Source: Stenopsyche tienmushanensis (taxonomy: Eukaryota > Arthropoda > Insecta > Trichoptera > Stenopsychidae). Taken from it: DNA of 64,000 bases. A program made the translations under genes and the position numbers. Numbering within the stretch: position 1 is the stretch's first letter; each line of letters begins with the position of its first letter. The notes under the pieces were generated by a model that worked only from the letters and a program-made list of their open reading frames with translations, did not search any database and was not told the origin of the DNA. Positions 22,902-34,785 of this stretch are shown here, piece after piece. The DNA is taken from the NCBI GenBank assembly GCA_008973525.1, contig WACJ01000072.1, positions 248,001 to 312,000 of the forward strand. The letters are read 5' to 3'.

Positions 22902-25900
22902 ATATGCCATTGCACATTGTTTGCAAAATTTTATCTGTTTGTTTTTTTTTCTCTTTGGCGCAAAAGTAACTTCTTTCATTAATGGATGAAATTCCATGAA
23001 GGAACATTTAAGTACTTCGTGTATGAATCCGGTCTGAATCTTTAATAGTTTTCAGATGTTACAGAGTTATAAAGTGGCAGCATCTGTCATGGGGAACGTT
23101 TTGCAGCTGAATGACGACAAGCATAAATTAAATAAAAAATGAGACCATTAGATGCAATATTTAAACATGCAAAAGCACAAAAGCAAATAAATGAATACCG
23201 ATACCCGATGGGTTTCATTTGGGTGGGATTAATTTAAAACATATATTCGGTATAGGCGCGATGGGGTAAATTAACTTGAACATCACGAAAAATGTAATTC
23301 AAAGCGGCAGATGATCAGAAAGAGAAGGAGAATCGTTTGTAATATTTCTGTGCCGGTTGCATACGTTTTAGATATGCTATGCGCATGCGCTGAGCCGCTC
23401 GCCGTAACATAAAGCATTCCCATTTTATTATATATTACAAAACATTAAGATTATGGAATATATAAATTGTACACATTTTAAAAAAATAAGCAAGCCGAAT
23501 GTGATATATTGCAACACTCATATACAGATTAAGGCAAAGACAACCTAATGGTCAATAGCGAAGGCCGCAGAGAGCATTTTTTTTCAAATTGAAACGCCTT
23601 AAAATATGCAACTTGAACAAACACCTACCACTCCATTAGAAAGTCTCCGTCTTTTTTTTGCAGCGAACAATCCAACAATCCGAGCATGCACTCGAAACAT
23701 AAAGAAACTCATAGAAAAAAATCGTCCAAGGTTCAAACGCCTCTTCGCGCGGATATGTCCGCTGATTGTGAAATATTCGCCATTTGTGCAGCAAACTGCA
23801 TAATTTATAAGCGAGCCTAATTGGAGAGCTAATAAGACCAGCCGGGTGATAAATACACGTCATTCCGCACGACCACTGCACCCGTTTCGGCTAATTGCCG
23901 TGTAAACAGAGACACCTATGTTACTATAATTAAAAGCACACGAACGATCAAAATTGATGATTTGAAAAATACCGCCAGCTCGAGATGAAGCTCCTCGCCG
24001 TTTCTGCTAAATGATTCACATTCGTACGTACACGCACTTTGAAAGGAGCTGCACCCGAAAGGCGCACAGTAAATGCAATATATTATCGAGAATAACGCGG
24101 GGGTGGTTTCACTTATTCAGTGCAGTACAATTTTAATAATTCACGCCTTATCCTTTTACGGATATGGCCGTCCTTCCGATGGCGGATATTCGTAGCGGAA
24201 ATTGAACGGAAACTGCCGGTGTACTTGCAGAGTCGATTTCACTATATTCGACTCCCTTATTATTCAAGTGTATCCATTTCTTATTCAACAAAGGATGTGG
24301 CTAGGACGACAATATCATAATTCAAAAGTGTTCTTGGGCAAGATAATCGATATATACATTTTGGTCGTTAAGGGAAAGATAATTGACGGCAACCTACCGA
24401 AGCATCCCATAATACAGCTCCATGAGCAATATTCAATCATTAATTCATATACTATGCTACTAACATGCTTCAAAATATATTTTAATTGAATTCAAAAGTT
24501 TTGATTGTATGACGATTTTGGATATTGTGGGTTTTTAATATTTAATTTAAATAAATGTACCAAATTTATAACTGACATCGAATGCCGAGTGTATTGAATC
24601 TTATTGTTGAAATTTATTCCACTCAACAAAATTGCGTAGGATTAGTTTTCCAGAAAAATGAAATTGTATCCAATTGGACCTGTTACCTTCGTGAAGGGTC
24701 TCTCGAGCGAAATAGACAGGAAGGAGGAGGAATCACAGTATCGATTGTGTTCGCCTTGATTTCAATTGTGGGTCGACGAATCAAGCGAATGAAGCATAAT
24801 TACTCACTAACGACTACAGTGGAAAACGTTTCGAGCATTTTCGGAAAAGCAATCCCCGTCGAAACTGTGTATTGACAGATCATTAGTGCGGTCTGATACG
24901 ATAGCTCCGGAATCCTGTCACAGCATCGGCGTTAATTTGTTAATAGGCGCGATCGCGATGAGATATATAGTGGAAGTTTTGTGTTAATGCGTGCTCAAGG
25001 TGGTTAATTTACCGAAAACCATTAGCCAAGAAGGCTGTTTACTTCGACGATAATGTAATCACGCGGAGAGACCATTAAAATCCGAACAATGAAACTTCGA
25101 CAGCGAAGTAAGAAGAATATACACATCGATGACTCGACGAGTGCAAAAGTCATGAGATACCACCATGAACTCCAAAGAAGACAATGAGGCCGACGATGAT
25201 CGAAAGCGTGGATATAATGACTCAATTAGTTTCATTTTCGACGAAAGCGCGAATCGCTCAAACTAAAAAATATTTTCACTAGACAACCGTACTCGTTAAA
25301 GCATCGCCTGTGGGTTTAAATTTGCCCACATTTTCCATTTGTCCATTTGATAAAAGTCCATCACAAAATGATAAAAAACGCAAAAAGACCACCGTTAATA
25401 TTTTTTAATAGAAAACACAGTGTGAATATTACGACATCCTTTGTATGGGGCTAAAAGGTGAGCAATGACTTTATGGAAGTGTCCAGACATATACCGCGTA
25501 TCTCATGGCCTTTAAGAAAATAAAACTTTATTACATAATGGACCTGGATATAATAGATGCTCAAACACGTTGGTTTCAAATCTAAAAATAAAACTTTTGT
25601 TCAGCAACAATATTTGCAAAGCATAAAAGCGCTTATAAATCCATTCTAAAATGATGCATACAAGTCTCTATAATATTACTGATATTTTATAGTACATACC
25701 AATACATATACACCCTAAACCGGTTTAAATATTATAATTTTACTTTGAGATTCTTAGACTAGGATAAATATATATGTTGTATAGGGTAGAGAAGAGTTTT
25801 GAGTCTCACTTGGTTGCAAGGAAGGGCCTTTACGACCCGATGGAGATCATAGAAATCCCCGGAATGCGTTTTCCCCCAAAACTTTTACAAAAAGACTTAA

Positions 25901-28223
25901 ATGCCCTAAAATTAGAGGGATTTACCAGAAGGTTTCCGTGTCCAACCGGACTGAATTTCAGACCACTGACACAACGAAGGAATGCCTCGCGAATAAAAGC
26001 TTAAATATAGTTCTGATAAATAAACATTTTTTTTAAATGAATAAGCATTCGGATATTCAAAAATTTTGACTATGGTTTCAAAAATTTTCCTCTTTGTTTT
26101 AGAGGTGAAATCGCAGCCTTTAAATTTCAATATTACCAACACAATTTGCGTAGCAAAAATGTTACCTCCCCAAAGTAAATCAATTAATGAACCATTTGAA
26201 CTTCGCCGTTAAGATATTCCCCGACTTTGGCTTAATAAATTATTTCATCGTAATTGAATATTCCGAGAATTATTTTATATTTATAGCGATAGAGACAAGA
26301 CGGCTCGTCTCGGATTATCCAAATCCCGCAGGATTTAATTTTCGCCAGAATGGGATTCATAGAGGATTACACAAAAAGTTTAATCAAAATCGATTTAACC
26401 AAAGTGAGGGATTATAAAGCAGGGGTGTGAAATCACCGAAAACCCTCAGAGCGAGCGATATTGGATGGAGTGTCTCATAGTGAAGTCTTTGAGGGCGTCG
26501 TAAAGTCAGTAATGAAATAAGAACACAAATGCGACGTCGTGCAATATAAAACTTGCGAGCCTAGGGCATAAACGATTTTGTATTCATATAAAGCATTCGC
26601 ATATAGAATAAATAAAAAAAGAGCGCTTCCATGAAAATCGACATGATCGGTACTATATTCTGGTATAAAATGGAGCAAAGTAAAAATATATAAATGCATG
26701 AAAATATGGAGATGGAGTCTGCGATCATAACGTGTATAGTAGTGCATGTCTTCAAAAGCCAATCTCAAATATAATACATAAGAGAAGCACAATAAATATA
26801 TTCTTGAGAAGGCAGCGACATCGAATTTAATGGAAATTTTGAACAAATGGGAAAAATGTCAAAATCGATTGCACATTTGATATCGAGTCCGTCAACCAAG
26901 TAGTACCAATGTCATTCAATTGTAGATCATTTTTGTATCGAGCATAGGTTTATTATATTATGTATCACTCAACGTTATTATCCTCTGTGTATTAATTTTT
27001 TCAGATTCACCATTGACAAGAAAGAAAAAAAGTTGCCTTAGCCGCGAGAAGACGCGTTCTTCCTGTTGGTTCCCTAAAGGTCTCGTAGCTGGGGTATTTC
27101 TCTCCAAGGAAAATAAAGATCTTGGTCAAGTATATTGACTTTAAATTACCTTTTAATTATAAAGACGATCTTCCTTCTTTTTTTTGTAAACAAAGAGCAT
27201 TCATAACATACAAATATCTAGTAATAATGAAAAATGACAAAACACTGGCGAATCCTGCAATAAATTTTCATCGGGATAAACATGATTTTGGATTAAACTT
27301 GAATCTTTGCTTGAACTATACTCGCAGCCCCAAAACGTACGTTACGAAATAGGGGATGCATAACGTCCCTAAAGGTTACTGCGTAAATCAAAGAACGTAA
27401 AAGCTTTCAAAAGACCATAACGATAAATCACCGACGGGTTGAATGAACGCATATCGTCGACCAAGAATAACTTTCACCGACTAACCGGCAGCTCACGTAT
27501 GAAAGACACAACAAAGAAAAAAGTTTCCGCAAAAAAATTAAAAACCACATAACACACGTGAAATGTGATTAACAGTCAATCAATGCAATCTAATCGCTGC
27601 GCTATGCACTCGTACTTACGTCGGAAACCATCAAATGATGATTTATTACGACATGCATTCCGTAAATAATACATTTCAACAGTGTATCGTTTGCAAGATT
27701 TTCCAATGTTGAAACTTGGTCAGCGTGTCTCATCGTCATTCGGCATGGCTAATTGCTGGCTTTTTAGACAATTTACGTCGCCTCTTAGAGACAATTAGCA
27801 TGGCGAAGCGAGAATACCTAACTGCAATTTAAGCCGCATTTAGACCTTTTTCTTGCAAAATGGGTTCTCGAGATGTAAGTCGATATCCTGGATTGAGGCT
27901 GATCTGCACCATTGAACTTCGCGCTTGATTTTTTTCCCCTACCATAACAAAATGTGCCGGCCTCTTGTACGTGACGTTTACAAGAAAGCTATGATAAACG
28001 GCAATTATGATTTATGGCGAATTTTAATAGAAAATTTATACTACGAACTGGCGAAAAAATCAATAAGCCTGAATATTTATTAAAATAATAATAGATACAA
28101 GGGTATCTTAAAACAACGAATGGGATGAATAGAAGAAGACCATGAGGACTAGATAATTCGTACAACAGAATAATATCAATATTCACAGTTAATAATGATA
28201 AATTCATGATATTTGGACTAAAA
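22902..28223. other. 5.3 kb without a recognisable gene or repeat
   Basis: Many short frames on both strands (for example 24582-24875, 25774-26004, 26475-26846), none with domains or splice signals. One 33-codon frame, 25165-25266 plus, starts in a good context (ACCACCATGA) and is acidic and hydrophilic (MNSKEDNEADDDRKRGYNDS). It may be chance, a small ORF or an exon start. No terminal repeats seen. Confidence 0.4.
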
Positions 28224-28498
28224 TCTCATATATAAAAATCAATGTTTGTTTGTTCGTATTCAATGCACTTTTATACCGTTCATCCGATTGCGATAAAACT
28301 TTATCAACTTGCTGTTTATACTTGCGGGAATAACATAGGCATAATAAAAATATTGTATGGATGCACCATGTTGGCGCATCGAGACGAGAATGAATATGCG
28401 TATGCTTTTGGATCCAAACTCTTCAGCTTGCGCTACACGTAACCTGAAGTAATAAACAACGTACTGCGTTTCTTTTCAAACAATTATTAAGCGCTTAA
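28224..28498 (+). mobile_element. Helitron fragment truncated at the Kolobok-like insertion
   Basis: Starts TCTCATATATAAAAATCAAT after an A and follows the 18337-18671 element through the CATCCGATTGCGATAAAACT core, CACCATGTTGGCGCAT and AATTATTAAGCGCTTAA. The expected 3' hairpin and CTRR end are absent. At the TTAA (28495-28498) the next element begins, and sequence beyond that element (30108 on) does not restore a standard Helitron 3' end. Confidence 0.7.
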
Positions 28499-30103
28499 GG
28501 GGGGAGATACCTTTAGAATTTTCAAAAAATTGAAATTTTTTTTTTTACATAATTCGAATGTATAATATGTTAAAAATATACTGTTAAAAGGAAAAATTGA
28601 AATATTGAATATAAATGGAATTATTGTCAAAAACGTCAGTCCGCATACTGTCATCAACTCAGGTAGTCGGAGAGCTTGGGTCGGAGCAATGCTTCTTTCA
28701 CAGTACGTTTGTATATTTTTTAACTTTCAAGGCAATTTTAGATTTTAAACCTTACGGTGATGATTTGACTATTGTGAAAAGTGAGTGTGTTGGCCATGTT
28801 GAGAAGAGAATGAGCTCCAGACTGCGACAGATAAAAAAAAATTCAAGAAAAGGGAAGTTGATAGAAAACGTTGTAAAAAAACAACATATTACAACATATT
28901 GTGGTTTAAGTATTCGAAGAAACGTTAGTGTGGAAGATATGAAACGAGAAATTATGGCTACTTATTACCATATTTTTTCAACGAAAAAAAATCCACAACA
29001 CAACAACTCTCCGACTGGAGCCGAGAGTTGGTGCAAATGGCAGAAAGCCATCGCTTTAGGTAAAGATCCCCAGCTTGAAGATCTTACTCCATTACTTGGC
29101 GACGATATAAAACAACATCTTCTACCAATTTACGAAGGTTTGTCCAGACATGATTTACTGGAAAGATGCTTGGGTGGCCATACCCAGAATGCCAACAAAA
29201 GTTTCAATGCGACAATTTGGCGAATATGTCCAAAGTACCTCAATTCTGGGCTAAAAATTGTTGAAAGTATATTTAATGAAGGCTACACCTCAATTCTTAA
29301 GCATATGAATGAGCTGGGTATAATTGTTGGCACCTATTGTAAAGTTTTCGCTGAAAATACCGATGAGGCACGAATAGTGAAACAGAACCGGATGAGTTTT
29401 TCCGAAACCAAAACAGCTCGTACTGGTCGAAAATAGCAGCAGCTCGAAGATAATCAGCTTTTTTAGAAGGTCGAAGGTTTATTGTATGGATTCAGAATCG
29501 CCGATTGATCGGTAAATCACATTAAATTATAATTATACTGAATTGAAACTTTGAACGCGATTATCTCGAAACTCTGTTTTCAAAAACTGCTCGTGCTGTA
29601 ACTCAAAAATTTATTGACCGATTAGGCTGAAATTTTCAGGGGGTTCTCTTTATAATATTATCGGAAGGATATACCTATAAGTTTAAAGATATCAGGTTAA
29701 TAAATATTTTTTTTGGGGTCAAAACTGTTGAAAAATAGCCAAAAATCTGGACTTTTTTTTTAACAGCCGATATAAATTTTATTTTTGAACTTTTTTATTA
29801 TTTTATAGGTATATCCTTCCCGTTAATATATCAGTAATCGAAAAAAAATCAACTTTTTTATTTCAGATAAATAGAAAATTTTTGACAGGTGCAGCAGTTT
29901 TCGATGTCTCCCAGCAGACGCTTGAAGAAATATTCTACAGAGCGGCCATTTTGTAAAAAAAATAAAAAAATCACATGTTTTTTTACACTTTAATAATGTA
30001 TCAATAAGATGTCAAAATATATAAATGATCACATTATTTTATCACCTTGAAAATAATTCATTAAAATTGACTGATTTTACCCGGTCTAAAGGTATCTCCC
30101 CCC
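28499..30103 (+). mobile_element. Kolobok-like DNA transposon, 1605 bp, TTAA duplication
   Basis: Both ends carry the perfect 19-bp inverted repeat GGGGGGAGATACCTTTAGA (28499-28517 and, inverted, 30085-30103), flanked by TTAA at 28495-28498 and 30104-30107. TTAA duplications with purine/G-rich ends are a property of the Kolobok superfamily. piggyBac also uses TTAA but has C-rich ends and a different transposase. The element holds one ORF (28615-29436) similar to the Mutator-like transposase domain found in many hemipteran and other arthropod proteins. Perfect ends and an open ORF suggest recent insertion. The short ORF suggests an internally deleted copy. Confidence 0.85.
28615..29436 (+). 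CDS. Transposase, C-terminal half (Mutator-like/Kolobok type)
   Basis: A 273-codon uninterrupted frame, the longest in the window. Residues about 60-90 read ECVGHVEKRMSSRLRQIKK. The downstream parts AESWCKWQ and LLERCLGGHTQNANKSFNAT then IWRICPK (about residues 136-210) are conserved blocks of this transposase domain. The first about 45 residues are not similar to the family I know and probably arise from an internal deletion that removed the N-terminal DNA-binding and first catalytic regions. No splice sites are needed. It is likely inactive as an enzyme by itself, but could bind element ends or be a source of domesticated sequence. The start codon is simply the first ATG in frame. Confidence 0.8.
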   Translation: MELLSKTSVRILSSTQVVGELGSEQCFFHSTFVYFLTFKAILDFKPYGDDLTIVKSECVGHVEKRMSSRLRQIKKNSRKGKLIENVVKKQHITTYCGLSIRRNVSVEDMKREIMATYYHIFSTKKNPQHNNSPTGAESWCKWQKAIALGKDPQLEDLTPLLGDDIKQHLLPIYEGLSRHDLLERCLGGHTQNANKSFNATIWRICPKYLNSGLKIVESIFNEGYTSILKHMNELGIIVGTYCKVFAENTDEARIVKQNRMSFSETKTARTGRK

Positions 30104-30107
30104 TTAA

Positions 30108-32302
30108 GTCATTAAGTCAAGTCAAGTAAAATGCCTAGTGGTTTGATAGTTTCATAATATAGGCCAAAATCTTCGGCAGATTCAATGATAGTCGAGGTTG
30201 TATTGTATAATAAAATTTGCTTTCTATATTCTAAAAATATGATTTCTGTACAAATACTTCAAAGACAATGTGTTAAATCAGTCGAGTGATCTTACAGCAA
30301 CCCTTATTGCATGAAAGAAGAGTGTTGAAAGCAAAAAAATACACAAGATCCACTCAATAAAACAAAGACACCCTTGATTTATATAAAAGCCATCCAAATA
30401 GTTTTTAAAAAAAAATAATTAAAAAAATATAAACATATATAAAAAATATGTATTATAAATTATATTATTATAATACTTCCATTCAAGAATGAAATTATTT
30501 AAATTAATCCCCAAAGTATTTCAACAGCCATCTATGAAACGAATTTGCACCGCAAGAAAACTGGTTCGAATATTTGCTAAATTGTGATAAATTTATAGCG
30601 CGCTCTGTGGTTCGGTGAAAATATTCAAATAATAAAATGCGACATCTGAACATTTACGCAAAAATTATTATTCGGATAATTTATGCGGAAAATATATTTA
30701 AATGCGGGAAAATACGCGGAAAAATGAGACAAAGTTTCGGCACAAATGTCACACCTTCATGAAATAAAGCCCCTGCATAAAACACAAGGAAAATATGCCA
30801 TGAAATATGGACGGCAATATGTCTATTTAGATAGGGGGGAAAAGCGTAAATATTAGCATTTTGTTTTCGGATAAATGCTGTGAATATCAGTTATTTATGG
30901 TGGCAAAATTGTTTGAATGTTAATAAATTAGTATTAGATTTTCTATTGCAATAACCCTTATGATACTGGCCGTTTTGCGGGCTATTATTTCGCATCAAGG
31001 CCTCGAATGAGGGAAAGTGCGATCAGAATTACTCAGACATGCTTTCAATTTTACTAGCAGCACTTGTGTTTCTGCGGTAATTGTTCAAAGTGTGCGTGTC
31101 CGAATACGACCTCACGATCTTCCCAAATCGGCCGATAATGCCGACGGTCAAGGTTCATAGACTGCCAAAATAATAGCAAAACAAATTCGCCAAAGTGAAA
31201 TCGCAAACGTGCTCAAGAAAAAGCCATCAAAACAAAGCCAACAACAGGTGCCATTGTTTCTTGTGCAGTACCAGTAACAGTTAGCATCGAACCCACGCCT
31301 CTCCCGACGTCAAACATATCGAAGCATTCGAGATGAATCTCTTTGCGACGACGAAGGCTCTGACGCATACTCGCACGCCCATCGTACCTGACCTTTGGAT
31401 AACCGTGAAGAACCTGTTATGTAAGTGTATCTACGTTTCACGTGGGGAGAGAGTCGTCTGGATGAAGCCTGGAGTCTTCTGTTAACACACCTCGGAGGAC
31501 AATCATGCGCTCTTTAATCCATCACAAATTAACGATGCGACCATCTGCTGCGACCGTATGTCAGTCAGGATCAATGGAACAATGGCTCGAAAGAATGCGG
31601 ACTCAATTGAACACATTAATCTCCAGATACAAACGAACCACGACCGATCGAAATGTACATTTTCCGCATATTGTTAATTGGAAGATTATAAAAAATCGCA
31701 CAAAAAAATCAGCAGTACTTGAACGATTTGCCATGCATTAACGGAAAAGTGCTAGATATTCAATGCGTATTTACATTGAATATAATATAAAGAACAATAA
31801 AAAATAATATACATTTAAATGACAGATAAAAGACACAGGCATTAAGACATGACGCATATTTATTTTTGCGGGAGAACGCGGCGTGGGATGGATTAACATA
31901 ATTTCAACAACCTCTATTTCTTGGAACCAAGAAGCATTTTAGCAGCAATATTTTCTCAATCTTCATAACCTTTGAGTAGCAATAATACTTAGCTCTTACA
32001 ACTCATATGGCCACACGTTGTGGCCATTGGTTTTTTTCTACCAACTCCTATGGCCACTATGTATGGCCTTTTTTTGCTCGGGCGGTTTTTATGACCATTA
32101 ATTTGGCATCTGGAATGTGAAAAAAGTGGTTCAGAGGAAGTGACTCGACCGCTTGGGGTGGGTGCAGGTAAAGGGCATAAAACAACAGTCTGTGTCGAGT
32201 TGTGGCGCAGTGAACATCTTGAAAATTGTGTCCAGTAATTCAAAATTATTTTGATATGTACGTATATTTTTACATTTAAACCGTTTTTCATTCTACACTT
32301 TT
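30108..32302. other. Unassigned DNA with a GC-rich exon-like segment at 31.26-31.42 kb
   Basis: Within AT-rich spacer, 31269-31420 is GC-richer and bounded on the plus strand by a good acceptor (TTGTTTCTTGTGCAG) and a strong donor (TTAT|GTAAGTG). The frame closest to a real protein, 31281-31391 (SNPRLSRRQTYRSIRDESLC then DDEGSDAYSHAHRT, stop), does not run from acceptor to donor. Another frame (MNLFATTKALTHTRTPIVPD) does reach the donor. The evidence conflicts, so no gene is called. Confidence 0.3.
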
Positions 32303-32656
32303 TTAACACTATCGTAGCCGCATCAAATTAATATATACATAAATGACTTTATACAAAAACATACCGTTTAATATCTTTACGGTTTGTAGTTTGTATACCT
32401 CCCGTCTACTTAATGCAATTCTTTGTGACATGCGAGGATCGAGATGAAAACTTACTATCTCAAAGAATCAGACCATTGAACGCATTACTCCAATTTAGCA
32501 TCAGCAGTTGCAGATATAAAAATTCATACACCCTATTTATTGACTGATGTATATGGACGGTTGGCGCGATCATGATGCATATGTGGCATCACGAGGCCGC
32601 CAATGGTCGAACCCGTGATGATGCAACATATGTATCACCGCCTAGGAAAGTGTTAA
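32303..32656 (+). mobile_element. piggyBac-type MITE, 354 bp, TTAA ends
   Basis: Starts TTAACACTATCGTAGCCGCA (TTAA 32303-32306) and ends CACCGCCTAGGAAAGTGTTAA (TTAA 32653-32656). The two ends match as imperfect inverted repeats (TTAACACTxTCxTAGxCG). The right end is nearly the same as 22266-22307. The interior is non-coding and contains a second GATGCATATGTGGCATCAC block that mirrors the right subterminal motif. Confidence 0.75.
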
Positions 32657-33175
32657 TAATTTACAACAGGCGAACCAAGACATAAAAGGCTATCACATAT
32701 TTATAGATAGGTTTTACACCAATCCAACCTTTGCTGGAGAACTCTTGAAAAGTAAATGCTTTCTCACTGGTACGATAATGACCAAAAGAAAAGATTTACC
32801 TAATCATATTAAAAAAAAACAAGATTAACTGTGGGACGAAAAATAGTACACAGAAAACAAGATACTTTAGTATTAGCCTAGCGAGACAAAATAATAGTCA
32901 CAATGCTGAGTACAAAGCATACGTCAACTTCCCAATCAATGAGAAGAGCAAGGACAACCCCATTCCAATCTAATCAAAATGAGGTAATAAACAAGCCAGT
33001 AGTCATTTTAGATTACATTCAAAATATGGGCGGGGTGGACACGGCAAATAAATACACAACATCATATTATTTAATGCGAAAGACTTTGAAGTTGATGTAA
33101 CTTATTGGTAAAATACAAACATTTTTTAAAGAAATACAAAAAAATGACTTGCAGTTAGTGAGAACTCTTATGAAA
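32657..33175 (+). pseudogene. piggyBac transposase relic, catalytic region
   Basis: Starts directly after the MITE. Reads IFIDRFYTNPTFAGELLKSK, then CFLTGTIMTKRKDLPNHIKK, meets a stop, and continues after a frameshift with GRKIVHRKQDTLVLA. It ends NKPVVILDYIQNMGGVDTAN then KYTTSYYLMRKT. The D of IDRFYT and the D of MGGVD are catalytic-type positions in piggyBac transposases (DDE_Tnp_1_7). Stops and frameshifts make it non-functional. The last 65 codons (32903-33097) are open. A second, more decayed copy is at 63289-63541. Confidence 0.85.
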
Positions 33176-33264
33176 AAAAATCTTTGAGCTTAAAGGGTTA
33201 AGCGTGGGTTAAGGCTCTATAACTAAATATAATTAGATTTCGTTTTTAAAAATCGTCAAAATGA

Positions 33265-33870
33265 TTAACACACTCGTCGCCTACCGTGAATCAGTGTCGT
33301 TTCTCACGGGACCCAAATTCGATAGTCATAAACAGAATAGCAATGCGGTATTATTACGCTTGGGATAAACACGGAAATGTGGCGCATCTTTTTTCATGTG
33401 TTTTTTTTTAATTTTAGATCGATAAACTTGTGTTCCCTGTCTCTGTCATTAGTCAAATTAACAAAAACAAAGTGAAGATAAGCAAGTGCAACCAGACAAG
33501 TGTAGGAATGCAAGTTTCGAGGACGATCTCAAAAGATATTTAGACAGTTGTCGTTTGAAAGACATAATAGAAAGATGTTCGTAAAGTTATTATTTATAAG
33601 TCGTTAAAGAAATACGTAACAGTGAGACGCTGAATACGCTTTTCTGAGAATGTTTGACTAATTTAACAAATTCTCGACCACCAATAAGCGAAAACAATGT
33701 AAAAAGGGCGCAACATGTTGTCCTAATTGTCCAAAATCACCTCATATGTGTTTGAATATCACTACGTTTGGACGTTGGATTTTTTATTATGAAATTTTTA
33801 TTTTACATAAGTTATTTTGTCTTTTATAGTCAATATATTTGTTATAAGTTGTTTTATTTTATTACATTTA
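33265..33870 (+). mobile_element. piggyBac-like element, family 1, deleted copy
   Basis: TTAACACACTCGTCGCCTAC at 33265 opens about 400 bp shared with 35959 on, including GATATTTAGACAGTTGTCGT and CAGTGAGACGCTG. At 33690-33770 the plus strand reads KRKQCKKGATCCPNCPKSPH then MC. This resembles the second half of a piggyBac Cys-rich C-terminal domain. The transposase body is missing, so the copy is an internal deletion derivative. Its right end is unclear because family 2 sequence follows. Confidence 0.65.
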
Positions 33871-33882
33871 CAGCGCTGAAAA

Positions 33883-34326
33883 ATGTCTCGAGATGAACAG
33901 TTCAATTATGAATTTGAACGAATAGATTTACCCCAAGAAGGGTATTTTGTTGCGCCAGATTTACTTGAAGCAGAGTCTACATCCACACCGTTTGCAACCA
34001 ATCCTAATAAAAATGAAGGAAGAAAGCCTTTAAATCGTATGAAATTACGCCTAGCGTTGTTGTTGCAATTAAATGAAAATTTTCATGGTATCGAAATGTC
34101 CAAATCTAAGTATCTATCAAGCGAACAACGATTAGATGGAACTCCACATTTTATATACGATCACAAAAAATACAAAGACTGTATGGTTTGTTCCGATCGT
34201 AATGGAAAAAGAAAGCGAACAACATTTTATTGTGACACTTGCAAGAAAAAACCAGGCCTTCATCCTGGAGACTGCTTCAAAAAATTTCACACGTTAATTA
34301 ATTTTAAAAATGAATTATTAGAATAA
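33883..34326 (+). CDS. piggyBac-derived short ORF: N-terminus joined to Cys-rich domain
   Basis: A 147-codon intact frame. Residues 1-50 (MSRDEQFNYEFERIDLPQEG ...) look like an acidic piggyBac N-terminal tail. Residues 50-80 (NRMKLRLALLLQLNENFHGI) are the helix before the C-terminal domain. Residues 97-137 form the zinc cross-brace with Cys100, Cys103, Cys117, Cys120, Cys131 and His136. The about 400-residue catalytic core is absent, yet the join keeps the frame. The domain is nearly identical in pattern to 15552-15902 and 50775-50915. If translated, it could bind transposon ends without catalysis. Simplest view: an in-frame deletion derivative. Domestication is possible but unsupported. Confidence 0.75.
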   Translation: MSRDEQFNYEFERIDLPQEGYFVAPDLLEAESTSTPFATNPNKNEGRKPLNRMKLRLALLLQLNENFHGIEMSKSKYLSSEQRLDGTPHFIYDHKKYKDCMVCSDRNGKRKRTTFYCDTCKKKPGLHPGDCFKKFHTLINFKNELLE

Positions 34327-34407
34327 AATATTTACCATGTTATTAAATGTTCCTTGTAATAATAAAAATATATTATATCCTGTTTTATTGATTTTTTACC
34401 ATAAATT

Positions 34408-34696
34408 TTACCGTTTGTTCGCATGTAATGCGCTGCCATACCGTTCATCCGATTGCAATAAAACTTTGTCAACTTACTATTTATAATTGCGGGAATAACA
34501 TAAGCATAGTAAAAATATTGTATAGATGCACCATGTTGGCGCATATTGGTCTGATGAAATGAAGTTTGGACTGCGGGGTAGAGAAAGGATGCGTGCGAAA
34601 TACGGTGGTTAAGTCTGTCTTCGAGACGAGAGCGAATGTGCATATGCTTTTGGATCCCAGTTCTTCGGCTCGCGCTACACGTGACCTGAAGCAATA
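34408..34696 (+). mobile_element. Helitron fragment nested in piggyBac family 2
   Basis: Has the core CATCCGATTGCAATAAAACT, CACCATGTTGGCGCATATTG, and the TCTTCGAGACGAGAGCGAAT and GGCTCGCGCTACACGTGACC blocks of the family. It lacks the TC start and CTRR end. It separates the transposase ORF from the element's tail, which dates the Helitron after the piggyBac copy. Confidence 0.7.
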
Positions 34697-34785
34697 TTTG
34701 CTAATTGTTTAATAAATTCACTGAAAATTATTCGGACTTGATGCAACAAGTTTTAAAAACCTTAGGGACCACAAAGCAACTAATT

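Larger units (their letters stand above)
33871..34785 (+). mobile_element. piggyBac-like element, family 2, internally deleted, carrying a nested Helitron
   Basis: Includes the ORF 33883-34326 and, after a Helitron insertion (34408-34696), the family 2 tail TTTAATAAATTCACTGAAAA ... GATGCAACAAG ... CCACAAAG (34710-34780). That tail matches the reverse complement of about 15387-15460. The exact left end was not found. The sequence TTTTATTACATTTACAG just before the ORF looks like a transposase-intron acceptor. Confidence 0.65.

Noticed and set aside
25774..26417. Two frames sharing a weak TRR...P.G.NFR pattern
   Set aside because: Similarity is short and low-complexity; nucleotide alignment does not support duplication.
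32000..32110. Repeated ATGGCCAC motifs as a regulatory array
   Set aside because: Only about three imperfect units with irregular spacing; the ATGGCCACA/TGTGGCCAT inverted pair is too short to interpret.
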